Assembly: GCA_030848705.1 (NCBI GenBank)
Contig: CM061240.1
Location: 22,215,001 to 22,279,000, forward strand
DNA: 64,000 bases
Reading direction: 5' to 3'
Origin: Heracleum sosnowskyi
Taxonomy: Eukaryota > Streptophyta > Magnoliopsida > Apiales > Apiaceae
Positions 22,595 to 34,588 of this stretch are shown here, in pieces; the stretch's first letter is position 1; every line of letters begins with the position of its first letter. The notes below the pieces were generated by a model. That model saw nothing but the letters and a program-made list of their open reading frames with translations. It was not told the origin of the DNA and did not search any database. Both the position numbers and the translations under genes were made by a program.

Positions 22595-24850
22595 TTAGTC
22601 CTTCTTCGGAACCCAAACTTGATTGGGTCCGACATACTTAAAGAACTGGCCTTTGTCAGGAAAAACAACATTTTTAACTTTAATTACTTCAACCTCTTTA
22701 ACAAAAGAGTGTTTCCATTTATAGCCAGCCTTAACACATTTCTGAGTAGGCTTAGGGATAAATGAATCCACTATAGTCTTAGCTCTAACATGCTTCTTAT
22801 TATTAACATGTTGACGTGGAGCAGTCTTATCATCTGATACATGCTTACTATTAAAATAAGCATACATAACATTAAATGCACAAGACATGCAATTTACCAC
22901 ACCACATGCTTTATGAGACAGATTAATAGCAGGCATGTTAGTTCTACTGTTGTTATGATCCACTTTATGAATGTTTGACTTAGTCTCTGTTGCTGAAACA
23001 GCTTTGACATTATTCTCAGACATACATTTATTGGAATTAGCAAGTTCATAAGCAAGGTCCTCAACACGCATTTCCTCTTGGATAATAATGGAATATTCAT
23101 TCAGAGGTTCTGCCAAGGATTCTTTAAAGAAAGGTGTTTCAATACCCTTACGCACATATGGTACACCCCTTTCTTCAGTACTGACTCTATTAGGGGTGTT
23201 AATGCTTAATTCTCCAATAGACTCATTATAGTCAAAACCTATTCCTACAGTTTGACCAATAACTTGTTTATTGATGATCTCTTTAGCAGTCTTACATGAA
23301 TTATAGTAAGCATAAACCTTAGTTTCAAGTTCAGTGATTTGATCCTTAAGAATGGTTTCTAATTGAATATAACAATTAACTCTATTATCAAGAAAAGCTA
23401 TCTTCTTAGTGAGTTCATCTTGATTAACATGCACAAGTCTTAATTCTTTGACCTCCTTTTCAAGAGCAGTGTTCAAAAGAATTATTCTATCATTTCCACT
23501 GCGTGCACAAGATACAGTACTACTAAGATGATAAATCATTTCAGAGTCAGTGAACTTTACCTCAGACATGAAATATGAAGTGTTGCCTTCATTAGCCATT
23601 AGTGCTAGATTTCCCACTTCACCATCTTCTTCATCACTATCAGTATCATCCCAACTTTTTCCCTCGGCAAGATAAGCTTTCCCAATCTTATTCTTCTTGC
23701 TAGAATCATATGAGTTCCTCCTCACTTGCTTTGGCTTTTTGCATTCTGTAGCAAAGTGACCCAACTCATTACAATTGTAGCATCTGATTGTGCTTCTGTC
23801 CACGGTTCCAGTTTTATAGCCACCCATTGTGCTATTTGAGGAAGAAGAACCACCTCTCTGAAACCTGGGCTTGAACTTCGGATTAGGGTTCCTTCTGAAT
23901 CTGAAGTTCCCAAACTTCTTCACTATCATGGCCATTGACTCGTCCTCCAGCTGTTCAAGTTCCTCCATTGAATAGAAGTCACCACCAGATTGACTTGTGG
24001 ATGTTAAGCCATATTTAGCTACAATAACATCCGTGTTAGAACTGGAAGGTTGAACAACCTTCACTTCCAGTTGCTATGGGACTTCTGCCACCAGTGCAGT
24101 AGTAGTACTAATTAACTATCTTCCATGTTCCATATATTTCCTTCTGTTGAATCTGTTCCAGCTCATAGGTCTTCAGAACACCATAGAGTCTTTCCAAAGA
24201 AATCTCACCTAGATCTCTTGCTTCTCTAATTGCTGATATTATGTGCTCCAGATGAGATGGAAGTGTCATAAGAAACTTCTTGTTAATCTCCTTGATAGTG
24301 TAGTGCTTTCCATGCAGATTCAGATCATTGATTAATTTATTGTATCTCTCAAAAACCTCAGAGATACCTTCACCAGGGTTTGATATGAAGTGTTCATATG
24401 AAGAGGTTAGAATTTCCATTTTATTCTCTTTAACTTCCTCTGTCCATTCATTGATAATCTCAATCGTATCCCAAATGTGTTTGGCAGTAACACAATTTAA
24501 GACATGATTATGCATGATAGGATCAAGAAAATCAACCAGAATTAACTGTAAACAAGCATCCAGGGAAGCCTCCTCTTTTTCATCAGCTGTGTAGTCCTTG
24601 AGATCCTTGGGGTACATCCTAGCAGCTTGAGTAACAACGTTATTCATAATCTGTTTTTCCTCTACAATCATAGGAAGTCTTGGTCCATTCTTCAGCTCAT
24701 CAAGATATTTAAAATTGGCCACTTGAAGAAATAGGAGCATCTTCTTCTTCCACATAGGATTATGCTCTTTGCTGAACATGAGGATTTTAACTATACCAAC
24801 TTTCTGTGTAGTAGATATTTTGAGATTTTTGTAGAAGAATAAAAATTTGA
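22595..24850 (-). pseudogene. Copia gag of element A (broken)
   Basis: The N-terminal part (24779 down to 24108) has WKKKMLLFLQVANF, HIWDTIEIINEWTEE, SEVFERYNKLINDL, LPSHLEHIISAIREARDL and LYGVLKTYELEQ, so it keeps the region deleted in C. Homology starts above the first ATG (KISTTQKVG), so the original start codon is lost. A frameshift and an in-frame amber lie near 24070-24110. The second part (24064-22595) has the zinc knuckle RCYNCNELGHFATEC, an acidic DDTDSDEEDGE segment, coiled coil, and a CGVVNCMSCAFNVMYAYF motif equivalent to that of C. It ends VWVPKKD and TAA, followed by the junction segment TAATCAATTTGATATTGCAG. Confidence 0.9.
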
Positions 24851-24902
24851 GGTTCTGAAAAAAATCACCAAATTGGATCTTTGATTTGTGTATCAATCGA
24901 AA

Positions 24903-24915
24903 GGCTCTGATGCCA
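24903..24915 (-). other. Primer binding site (tRNA-iMet), element A
   Basis: On the minus strand TGGCATCAGAGCC differs at one base from TGGTATCAGAGC and starts two bases after the LTR end ACCTAACA. Confidence 0.88.
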
Positions 24916-24917
24916 AT

Positions 24918-26340
24918 TGTTAGGTCCCGATAAGTTTGTAGAAGGGGGGTTGAATACAAACTATACCGTTTTATCGAATTTGTTCGTTTTAGGATTAAAC
25001 AGTTTAAGAACAAATTATGGCAGAATTAAATGAAACAGAATTCAAGTTAAATATAACTTTTTTAAACTTGAAAGGTGTTACAAATTTGGTACTGATTACA
25101 AGATTGGATCTCAAACTAATTAATACAAATCTAGAATAAACTCGAAATGAATTTATCTATTTTTGTAATAAAAAAATATAACAATGAACGATAGTTCGAG
25201 ATACGTTCTATGGATAAAGATCCACTAGATAGTCAAATCAGTACAAGTAATTGATTTTTAGTGGTTTGGATTTAACACATTGAGCTATAAATGATTTACT
25301 GATAATCAAAAATGTCCACGATAGTGTTTTTGTGTTCTTGACAGAAAGTTTCTATTCGATGAAATGTTAAGCACTGAACAAACTGTCTTGATCTTCTTTT
25401 GTTATAAAGCTAATCTACTTGACAATACTTTAATCTGAACGTTTTTTTTTCTTCTGGAATGACTATCATAATAGTATAGAATGACTATTAATAAGCCTGG
25501 AATGACTATGCTTTTAGCCTGGAATGACTATAAGAATTTCATGAATTAAATTAGAATTAACTTGAAATGAACTAGGATGACTATCGGGATGACTATCCTT
25601 TGGTAGTCATTCCAGTTCATTTTTAATGTAAAATGACTTGGAATAACTATCGGGATGACTATCCTTTGATAATCATTCCAGTTCATTTTAATTCAGAAAT
25701 TCTAATATAATTCTAATTCTATTTTAAATTAATTCTAATAATTAATTTATTTCATAAATTAATTCTAATAATTAATTTATTCAATTAATTAATTTATTTA
25801 TTTATTTGTTAAATTAATTCTGAAGAATTAATTTAATCAATAAATTAATAACTAATTTAAAAGAGAATTTAAATATTTACAAGATATCATAACCAATCCT
25901 TGAACCACTTGAACTTGATAAAGAATATTCACTGTCTGAAGTTGACACTTGATGTACTGTCTGGTTCATAAATGACTAACTCCAATATTTGTTCTTCATC
26001 TTGACTTTAAGCTGTGGTCTATTAACTGCTTTTGACTTTTGTCAACCACTGTAATCTATACATTTGCTGTCACACATCTGAAATCTCCGTCACTTTAATA
26101 AATCCACTTCTTTGAATACTTCACTGAGGCTTGATCAATTAATTGAACTTCTTTCAACGTAGAATTACTTCAAGTCTGTAGGATGACTTTAATCTTCATT
26201 CTTTTGACTGATATGATCTTAAAATAGGCATATACATATGACTTTCAAATTCCAATATGACAACTATTTTAAAAAAGCATGTTAATACGGAATAAAGAGA
26301 CCAATTTAACTAATATTTAAATAAACAAAAAATAATTATT
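24918..26340 (-). repeat. 5' LTR of element A
   Basis: The plus-strand left edge TGTTAGGTCC is the complement of the LTR 3' terminus GGACCTAACA; the TTGAATAC with six G's next to it is the C-run near the LTR end also seen in C and B. The far edge is approximate: it meets the truncated 3' LTR of element B near 26340, and I could not find a clean TG start or target duplication. It contains the motif array of A: GGAATGACTAT (three times, 25456-25530) and GGGATGACTATCC with AGTCATTCCAG (25568-25685). Confidence 0.75.
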
Positions 26341-27548
26341 AAATTTTACCTATAAACAGCTTACTGAATTCAGTTTAAGTAGTCACAAATGGTAAGCTGA
26401 ATGTAACTAATGTAGTGCTGAAAGTAAAGTGCGGAAATATAAAAAACACAAAGATCTTTTAGCCAGGTTCGACCCCTAATCCCCTATGGTCTACGTCCTG
26501 GTCCCTTACCAACCAAGTAAGAGAATATATTATTAATCACAATAAAGAACGATCACAAGATACAATAATAATCACCCTTTACCCAGCTGCTGAGAAATGG
26601 CGTGCTGAACAACCTGTTTCTGAATCTTACCTCTAAGCTATACTACCCTGAGTATACTTCTCTAGCACAATTCACCAAACCCTATGTTACCTTGCCAATT
26701 TATTCAGCAACTACAAATTACACCTTGAACAATACAATTCATAAAGATTACAACTCAAACTAGAGACTATCTAAGATTTAACACATATATTATATATTAG
26801 AGCTCGAAAGAGTTGAATAGAAAGATTTAGCAATGAAAAGCATAAAGTTGTATTTGTTCTTGTTGCACTTTTTGGATAAAACGATCAGTAGTAGAAGTGT
26901 TATAGTGTAGTATCAAACTTTATCAAAAGAACATGTATGTATACTTATACATTTAAACGTTTAAAAAACTAACCAAACAATCTTCAACGGCTAGAATCCA
27001 ATTCTACTGTTCAATTTAGTTAGGATAATGTTTAATGTTAATGTATATGATATACAGAAGGTTTAGAAAGAGGAGAAAGTTTAAAAATGTAAACCTTCAG
27101 TTTGAATAAGTAAAACATGTATATAGGACTGTTTGAATAAAGGATAGAGTTTTAATAAAAACAAACTTCTATATATTAGGAAAAGAGTTTTCCTAGATCA
27201 AAACGATTTGTTTAAAAGCTTCCGTATATTTAATAAACGTATTATATAAAAGCTAAGCCCTTACAAACAACTAATAGAAGTTCCTAAATTATTTCCATGA
27301 AATTCGGACTTCTGGTAAATCTGGACTGATCCATTTGGCTTGCTATTTGTGTAAACTCTGAAAGTAATCAGCTTGCCAAACTGACATAGTCCAATATCTA
27401 TAGCATGTTGTTTATACATACTGATAATTATATCAGTAAGCTTTATCCTGCAAAACAAAGTTAGTACAGTACAGAATAGGATGTTGTTTATATCACTTAA
27501 AAAGTAATGAGCTTGCTAAGTGTGATCATCAAAATCAAAGGAGTTTCA
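26341..27548 (-). repeat. 3' LTR of element B
   Basis: It matches 34660-35854 (for example AGCCAGGTTCGACCCCTAAT and CTTACCAAC-AAGAGAATATA). The outer about 70 bp, which in the 5' LTR start TGAAAATGCACACC, are missing where element A begins. The inner edge is TGAAACTCC on the minus strand, right after the polypurine tract. It has three copies of the B motif GCTTGCT/GCTTGCC near 27333, 27366 and 27508. Confidence 0.88.
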
Positions 27549-27563
27549 ATTTCCCCATTTTTT
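27549..27563 (-). other. Polypurine tract of element B
   Basis: On the minus strand AAAAAATGGGGAAAT directly precedes the LTR start TGAAACTCC. The equivalent position next to the 5' LTR (35855) is unrelated, as expected. Confidence 0.75.
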
Positions 27564-27911
27564 ATGATTACACAATATTTAGGATAATATAAAAGACTCC
27601 CCCTAAATCCTTGCAATCCTATAAACTCATGATATAAAAAAATATCAAGCTAACTAATATATGTTATTTAAACCAATTAAACATTCATCCATAGCATAAA
27701 CAAATCAGTTCACCAACTTAGAGTTCAAACCAGCTAAGTTCAAAACATCAACAACCAGCAACAAATTAAAGACAACCACATCCAAATCAATTCAAAAACC
27801 ACATAACCAAATAAAAAATTTAGATAAAACAACCACAACCAAGTTCAAACAAAAGATCAGAATAAAACGACATTCTTCTAATTTTTTCTCTCCCTTAATC
27901 TATTAAAAAGA

Positions 27912-29223
27912 TTAAGTTTCATTCGGAGAAACTTTTGGAGAGGCATCCATCTCGTCTGCAACAACATCCATGTCTTTGTCACCACTTGCAGCATCCTCAC
28001 CATCTTGACCTGCTGCATCAGCTAAATCTTCAAGCCCACAGTCAATTGATTGTGCAGTAGATCTCTTCGAACCAGTGAAGTGACCAAACATGTTTTTAAA
28101 ATCCTTAACTACTGCCTTGAGAGTTATAAGATCAACATCTTGATAACTTTCTTTAAGCTCCTTGACATCAGACACCAGTTCCACCATCTTGCTCATAATT
28201 AGACCATTATCATCCTGAATAGAGTGTAAAAGCTCGACAAACTGAACCATCAGAACTAGGACCAACAGAAATAGGCTCTCCAACAATTTCATCACCAGAT
28301 TCAGGAAAAGGAGTAATCACAACACGACTTAACACACCATTGTCAATTTGAAGAATATTCAAAGCCAAACATTTGTGATCCAAAACCTCTTTAACAGAAA
28401 CCTTCTTAGCGCATCCTTAAAGTCAACTTTGAATGCTTCAAACACCCGAGTGAGTAAACAAACATAAAGAAGCCCAGTGACAGTTTTATCACGAGTAGAC
28501 ACCATTTTTTGTAAAATCAAAGATGACAGATCAAAAGACTTTGCAGACATCAACATCGCAACTACTATCATATCCTGACAAGTAAAATTCAACTTATTGC
28601 CTAGCCTAGGACAAATATGTGACCTAGCTATCTTAAACATCAAATGAGCTAACAGTGTGACCACAGTAGTAGTAGGAGAGGCAACAAACATAATCTTCAC
28701 ATCACCCATTAATACTTGCAATTGATCAACAATGGCAAAATCAGGCAAAGACTTAAACCCTTGAGCTTTAAACACATCTATTTCACTATCATTCTCAATC
28801 TTCATAATAGTATTCATAAACGGAGGATTTACGTGGATTTTTCTACCCCAAATCAGAGAATTCACACTACCAAACTTATCAATACTCAAATTAGCATAAT
28901 ACTCTCTACCAAGATCCGAATAAATAACTTTAGGCATATCAAGAAGAAACGATTCCTAACCCATATCTTGAAAAACTTTAAGAACTCCACATGCATTAAG
29001 ATCAGGAATTAACTTACTTACAATCGGCTGTCCAGGAATGATTTGATGACTTTCCACACTCAAATCAATTGATCGTTGTGCAATGTCAGAATCCATCTTC
29101 ATCGTTTTCGATTCAGGAGTTTGTGAAACATCGTCTCCACTTTCAGGTATTTGGGTATCAGGAATATCCACAACTGATTTGCCTCGAGTAGAGATTTACG
29201 GGAATGCGTACCACGAACCATTT
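27912..29223 (-). pseudogene. Extra ORF of element B ('plant transposon protein' type; broken)
   Basis: Starting from ATG at 29223 (MVRGTH...), the frame shifts near 29185, continues through 28956-29171, meets an amber at 28956-28958 and goes on in the same frame through 28359-28955, then shifts again to 27912-28295. The middle contains YSDLGREYYANLS and WGRKIHVNPPFMNTI, which resemble the 'putative plant transposon protein' domain found with plant retroelements. The C-terminal part has a weak coiled coil and an acidic tail (DGEDAASGDKDMDVV). It lies just before the polypurine tract, as the extra ORFs of A and C lie after pol. Function unknown; the family assignment is tentative. Confidence 0.65.
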
Positions 29224-29262
29224 TCGAATTGAACAACGTGCGGTGAGAAAAACCCTAAATCG

Positions 29263-29348
29263 TCGAGAGAGAGAGAGATGGAGAGAGAGAGGGGGAGGGG
29301 AAGAGAGAGAGAGAGAGAGAGAGAGAGTGTGTGTGTGTGTGTGTGTGT
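29263..29348. repeat. (GA)n/(GT)n microsatellite
   Basis: GAGA runs from 29263 followed by a (GT)n run up to 29348. It separates the 5' end of the element B extra ORF from the LTR-like block. Confidence 0.95.
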
Positions 29349-29703
29349 TGTAATATCCCGAATTGTTTTTAATTTGATATTATAACTTATGTGTAATTTT
29401 ATTCATAAATTCCTACGTAGCTAGGTTGATTAAGAATTCTAATAGTACGAAAATTTATTTTCGGGAATGTTGGTATGCTTCGACATGTCGAGCTCCCATG
29501 TGTCATGTGAAAAAAATAGGCCGAACTTAATCAAGGCCATATGAGAAAAAGGGAAAGATAACAAAGAGATGAATGGGCGCCCAATGAGGAAAGGACGAAA
29601 AGATGAAAGTTTAAACTGTGTTCAATGGGCCGAGCAAATGCATCAAAGCCCAAAGGGAAGGGGATAAAATTTTGAACTACCATTAATTGGGCCAAGTAAG
29701 GCC

Positions 29704-30844
29704 ATATATAGGAGTTGGAGGACATTTTTTCTCACATCATTTCGATTTGGGACAAGCAGTCCTTGAGTTTAAGTCTGATAATTTCCCAAGTCAGTTTTTA
29801 TAGAGGAAAAGAGACCACTATTCCACATCTTCTCGATGGGGACAAGTGGATTTAAGTTTTACTAATTTTGGCACACTTACACTTGGTTTTTACCCACTTT
29901 CAAGTATATGAAATTGAAGCTAGTGTTGCATGCAAGATTTGAGTCATTCCTTGTGCACTTCTCTTTACATTATGGATTTTAAGTTTTTAAACTTGTTTTG
30001 TTTGGGCTGCTCAAGGTTGAACATAGGCACTTAGTTCTTAAGTGAAGAGCCCTAACCGATATATATAGAGTTTGAGAGGAATTTACTCTTTAACAACTCG
30101 ATGTGGGACTAAGTGGGCATATTTGGTAAAGAACGCATTTTTATGATCTTATATTTTTATAAGTACGCGACACCCTTTCACTTCCAACTGTTAACTGTTA
30201 CGAACTTGTTGCTAGTGCATTCAAAGTTTTGGCTATTCAAATAGAAAGGATTTAGTGGGGATTAGTTAGGCTTCCAAATTTTAAACTTGTACTTGAAGAT
30301 TCCAATGGGAACTCAAGTGATAGTAGTCATATTTTAGTGCTTAGACTTGCTGAACTTTTATAGAACCAAGAGGGAGTTCTTGTCATTTCATTTTCGATGT
30401 GGGACAACTAGTAAGGTAAAGAAGCACAAATAGACATACCTCTGATTTGTTTTGAGTGTTATTTGTTTCCATGTCCCTTTTATAATGGAAATAAGTTAGC
30501 AACTTCCCAGCCTTCACAGCCTTTCGATTTGTTTTGGAATTCATCTTCAAGACATTCAAAGTTTAGTATAATTTCATAATTCCTTATTATGCATATTATT
30601 TCAAAATACTTCTACTCCACTAGGAAAGCCAAGGTGAAGCTAATGTACCTTAACTTTGTAAGTGAATAGCACAATCACTTCAACTTTGTTCTTACTTAAC
30701 TTCAAGAATCTTTAACTCCAAGTAGTCTCGGCCTCAATTGAAGCCAAGGTAAGAGTATGAGATGTTAGTAGAGTAGCTAATGGCTTGAGTTAGCTTATAT
30801 AGGCATAGGATGAAGACCCACTCTTTAAACTCTCGATGTGGGAT
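29704..30844 (-). promoter_or_regulatory. Five minus-strand USE-TATA modules
   Basis: Minus-strand matches to the plant snRNA upstream sequence element RTCCCACATCG lie at 29743-29753 (one mismatch), 29834-29843 (one base short), 30099-30109 (exact), 30395-30405 (exact) and 30834-30844 (exact). Each is followed by a TATA box (plus 29705-29710, 29795-29802, 30060-30067, 30356-30362, 30795-30801). The gap between the USE and the TATA box is 32, 31, 31, 32 and 32 bases. Constant spacing amid otherwise unrelated sequence is the main evidence. No snRNA body follows any of them. Confidence 0.6.
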
Positions 30845-30876
30845 AACCAGCAATATATGGGAAATAGAATGGCTTA

Positions 30877-31241
30877 GTACCACATTGATAACTATAGTTA
30901 AAACGAAAGAGTTTATATAGATGAATTCAACTACAGATGCAAATTGGGAAAATAGGGAGGACGAAAGCCAGTGAGACTTATTAGTTGTCGGTGGGCTATG
31001 TATGGGTATTTTTGTTAACACCCGAGGCTAATAGTTTTTGTTCCTTACCTCTATTTTCTACCACATTGAAAAGAAAAGAGGTGGTATACAAGGTTATATA
31101 GTAGAAGTCTGAAGCATATTGGTAAGAAGTTCATGGGCGAAGTATGGTTGTAGTATGTGTGGCTCTTAGGTGCTCCTCATTTTATTTTTCTAGTGCTTAA
31201 AAGACTAGTACCACATCGATTATATCAGGAAGGTTATATAG
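30877..31241 (+). promoter_or_regulatory. Three plus-strand USE-like/TATA modules
   Basis: GTACCACATTG at 30877-30887, CTACCACATTG at 31058-31068 and GTACCACATCG at 31208-31218 are followed by TATATAG after 26, 26 and 16 bases. The differences are close to one helical turn. The motifs are weaker than in the minus-strand set (one to three mismatches to RTCCCACATCG). Confidence 0.45.
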
Positions 31242-31990
31242 TGTGAATTTTGATAATATTTTAGGGAACAAACGAAGTTGACGATATTCGTATAAGAGAT
31301 TAAGATCAGAAGCGACGTACTGTAAGTATATAATGTACTGCTTTACTGTTGAGAATGTGATTTTGAAATATCGATGATTTTATTGATGATGCTTGATGAA
31401 AATTGAGTATTCTTACATTGATACGGTGAACTGTGATGCTTCCTTTCTGGAAGTAAAGCTAAACCAATTGTTTAGCTGGCCGGGATCCCAACTAGTAGAA
31501 CTTGTGAATTTATCGTGTTTGAGTACTCATTTTTATTCAACTTTTGTGAAAATTATTTTATTGTGATGAATGACTGTGAAATTGCGAAGACTTCTTTGTT
31601 GAACTACTTATTTTGAAAACCTTAGTTAAATTATATAATATATGCTTGCTGAGCTCTGTGAGCTCATTCTTTTATTTCACTAACTTCCACAGGGAAGAAA
31701 TTTGGAGAAGGATGTTCAGGAAAAGATAAGAATGTGATGAACTGAACTATCGATGTTGGATGAGAAGCAAGTAATACTCTAAGGAGAATACTTTTGTAAT
31801 AGACTTACGTTTTGCAGTTATGTAAGAACTTATTTTACGTTGTAACGTTTTGTCGTAAGGCTTGACCACGTTATAAGATATTTTGTTTATTAATTAAAGT
31901 TTAAGTTATGTAAGCATATATTGAGGCGTTCAGTTGGTTTGACGTTCCCCGGGTCGGGTTTCTGAGGTCATCCCGGGGTCGGGGGCGTCA

Positions 31991-32689
31991 TAGTTTTGCT
32001 GAGAGAACTGAACCAACTTGAGCGTGTTTTTTGTTTTGATAGATTTTTAGGGGACAGTTTTTAGGATTAGTAAAAACTAAAACCACAGAAATGAATAAAA
32101 AAATCTATTTTAAATTTTTTAAAAAAAATCAAAACACTACAAAATTAGCACTTAAACATAAATCAAATAAATCACATATTTCTATTTTAACCAAATAAAA
32201 TCAAATCAGTACACATAATTAGGAAATACCAATATTAATCAGAATAAAAACAATTTCACACTTAATACATATAAATCATGTTAAAAATAGTAGATGATCA
32301 ATAAAATATACCAACTGAATTTTAATGAATAAAGCTCGAACAATTGGCATGCTGGTCATATGAGGAATGTGATGCAAAATCCAATTAATAGAAAATTTTC
32401 CTCGGACTGATATTAAGTGTAAAGTCTTTCTTCTTCTAAATAGATCTTGAACCTCTAGGATCTTTCAAACTCATTTCAACCATGTTAACATCTGCATCAA
32501 CTACTGGATTAGCCATTTCAGCTTGCTGATTTATAGATCCAGCGTGCTGACTCTCAGTTACTACACAACTATTGGCTTGCTAACATGATCATAGAAAATT
32601 GAGATTGCATAGATTCAGCTTGACCTGCAAATTCTTTCTCGTCTCTTGACAAATCATTGTTAAATTCTTGACAAGTAGTTTCATCAACT
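31991..32689. other. Degraded interior of element B
   Basis: No open frame of note. The minus-strand sequence at 32519-32640 holds four forms of the B motif (TCAGCTTGCTGA, CAGCGTGCTGA, TTGGCTTGCTAA, TCAGCTTGACC), equivalent to the motif-bearing post-pol spacer of A and C. 32000-32300 is A-rich and featureless. Confidence 0.5.
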
Positions 32690-33000
32690 TTTCAAGCTCA
32701 TTAAACACACAACCTTTAGTACGAACAAAAAATATTCATAAACACGTGCAAATGTAAAACCATATTGTTTACCTCTCATACTCTTGTAAGATTCTACACC
32801 AAATAAGTCCATATGTAAAGCTCTCGGAATTTAGAAGTAGATACCATTTTCTTGGCTTTGTTATTTCCAAGTGGTTACTTCTCCGTCCTTTTGATTCTTG
32901 AGACTTAAGAATTTTGATATGTCTCCAGACATATGCCTTGCGAATCTGCTATCCAAAGTTCATTGTTTTGATTTTAGCTAGACCATGTGGCACAACTAGA
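32690..33000 (-). pseudogene. Copia protease/integrase scraps of element B
   Basis: Reading down from 33000, a protease relic has DSRFARHMSGDISKF, corresponding to DSGCSRHMTGD in C, and runs within about 120 bases into an integrase relic with ALHMDLFG. The finger region between them is missing, and the remaining DDE core, RT and RNase H are gone. A pyrimidine tract ending TCTAG lies just before it, at the position of the conserved gag-pol junction of A and C. Confidence 0.75.
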
Positions 33001-33015
33001 AAAAAAACAACAATT

Positions 33016-34496
33016 TCAAAGTTTTGGTACCCAAATTGTTTTGGGTCCAGTTTGGTTAGTAGCAAGAATATAAAGAACATTTAAGTCAGATTTCTTGATC
33101 CACATTTGGACCACTTTTGGTAATTGATTCCTTGTTTTTTGTCTTTTGACATACTTTTGGTAAGCTGTTTGTTGTCTTCCAGCATGATTCTGGTAAGCCA
33201 TTTTCCTTTTCTGATAGACTTTAACATTGCAATTCCTTTCAAGATTACCCTTTCCTCCACACTTGTTGCATTCCTTCCAAGGCATAACATATATGTAAGG
33301 CATACCATGTTTGCCTTCATATTGGAACCTTTAATCCTTTGATGTTGAAGCACTTCCAATTCCTTCTTTATCCAATGGTACTTTTGTTTGCTTCATTATT
33401 TTTTTGAGTACTTCATCCCCTTGAACAAACTTTCCCATTCCTTTCGTGAAATCCTTAACTTCCTTCTCCAAGGTAGTGACCAACTCAACTTGCTTACTGA
33501 TGGTCTCAGCTTGCTGTGTGATTAATTCAGCGTGCTGATTGATGGATTTGGCTTGCTGAGTTTCCATTTCATCTACTTTAGAAGATTCTGAATGGAAGGA
33601 TTCTTTCAACTTGAAAGTTTTCAGATATTCATCTCTAGCTTCCATATTTGATTTCAGCTCTTTGATTTCCTCATTCAACGTTTTGCTTCGCTTTAGAAGT
33701 ATTTTGTTGAATGCTTCCAAGTGATTGACTTTAGCATTCGGCTCCTTGACCTCGGTAGCTTTATCTGAAGATGTTAAATCCCATTCCTTCATTTTAGTCA
33801 TCACTTCTTGAACTATGTTTTCAAGATATGCATTCTTGTCCATCAGCTTGCTATTTTCCTCCTTTAGAGCTAAATGTTCTTCAATAGTGACACTTTCTGA
33901 TTCCTGCATGGTTAGTAATTCAAAAGTAACATCATCAGAAGATTCAAAATCTTTAAAAGAAATTACCTCGTTTATGTCATCCTCAGAATCAATTTCATCA
34001 AAGATTCTTTTGGGATTTCCTTGAACAGATTCATCATCAATTTCAACAACTGCACAATTGAACATTTTATCACTTGAGCCTTCGTTTGAAATCGATTCCT
34101 CATCACTCCAAGTGGATTGAGCCTTTGATTTCTTTTTGGTACTTGAGGCATCTTATTGCTATGATTTGAGACAATCTTCTTCTGATTTGTTGTAGCTGAG
34201 GAGTGCATCTCTAAAGTATCCCATATTTCCTTTGCAGTCTTACAAGAAGATATTTTGTCCAAATCCGAATTTGATAGACCACATATCAGTTGATACTTTG
34301 CTTCTCCATCAATGCTGACTTTAATTAATTCTGCCTCTGTAAGGTCATCAACGTCTTTTGGCTTGCCATTTATGTTAAAAAATATAGATGGTCCTTCTTT
34401 AACGACTAGCCATTCAAGCGCATTCCTACTCAAAAACACCTTCATCTTTAGTCTCCATAAATCATAATTTTATGCCCTAATGAGAAATGGTGGCAT
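33016..34496 (-). pseudogene. Copia gag of element B (frameshifted)
   Basis: ATG at 34496 opens a frame that meets a TAA near 34473 and continues with NYDLWRLKMKVFLSRNALEW, then LICGLSNSDLDKISSC and AKEIWDTLEMH, the usual copia gag core. A frameshift near 34060 leads to a long coiled coil (33331-34065) with tandem heptad-like units (QAKSINQHAELITQQAETI) whose DNA repeats the B motif GCTTGCT. The last part (33016-33303) has a zinc knuckle CNKCGGKGNLERNC, where the usual His is Asn, and ends TIWVPKL and TGA. Confidence 0.82.
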
Positions 34497-34574
34497 GTTT
34501 AATGATTCTCTATTTCCATAGCGGTGTGTCATAGGATCTATACTTTCCTGTTACAGAAACGTTAGTATACCAAA

Positions 34575-34585
34575 GCTCTGATACA
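34575..34585 (-). other. Primer binding site (tRNA-iMet), element B
   Basis: The minus strand reads TGTATCAGAGC, one base off TGGTATCAGAGC, three bases after the LTR end. Confidence 0.75.
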
Positions 34586-34588
34586 AAA

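Larger units (their letters stand above)
15894..26340 (-). mobile_element. Copia element A, Sirevirus-like, 3'-truncated
   Basis: Order on the minus strand: LTR (24918-26340), primer site (24903-24915), gag, pol, a spacer with palindromic motifs, and an extra ORF homologous to that of C. The 3' end is lost at 15894, where it joins the broken C element tail to tail. A and C are the same kind of element but clearly diverged: proteins align throughout, while non-coding DNA matches only in short motifs. Every coding part carries lesions. Confidence 0.85.
29349..31990. mobile_element. LTR-like block, possibly a gypsy solo LTR
   Basis: It begins TGTAATATCCCG and ends with a GC-rich CCCCGGGTCGGG segment and GGGGGCGTCA, like the TGTAATACCC...GCGTTACA ends of chromovirus-type gypsy LTRs. 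The last 400 bp resemble such LTRs (ACAGGGAAGAA segment, TGTAACGTTTTG). There is no reading frame of note. I cannot find a 5-bp target duplication (TGTGT against TAGTT), so the insertion mechanism is unproven. It carries eight snRNA-type USE/TATA modules, listed separately. Confidence 0.45.

Noticed and set aside
29704..31241. Real snRNA or U6 genes at the USE/TATA modules
   Set aside because: None of the downstream sequences resembles a spliceosomal snRNA or ends in the expected terminator; only promoter elements are present.
29349..31990. Confident call of a gypsy solo LTR
   Set aside because: Ends look right but the flanking 5-mers (TGTGT, TAGTT) do not match, so it is listed only as LTR-like.
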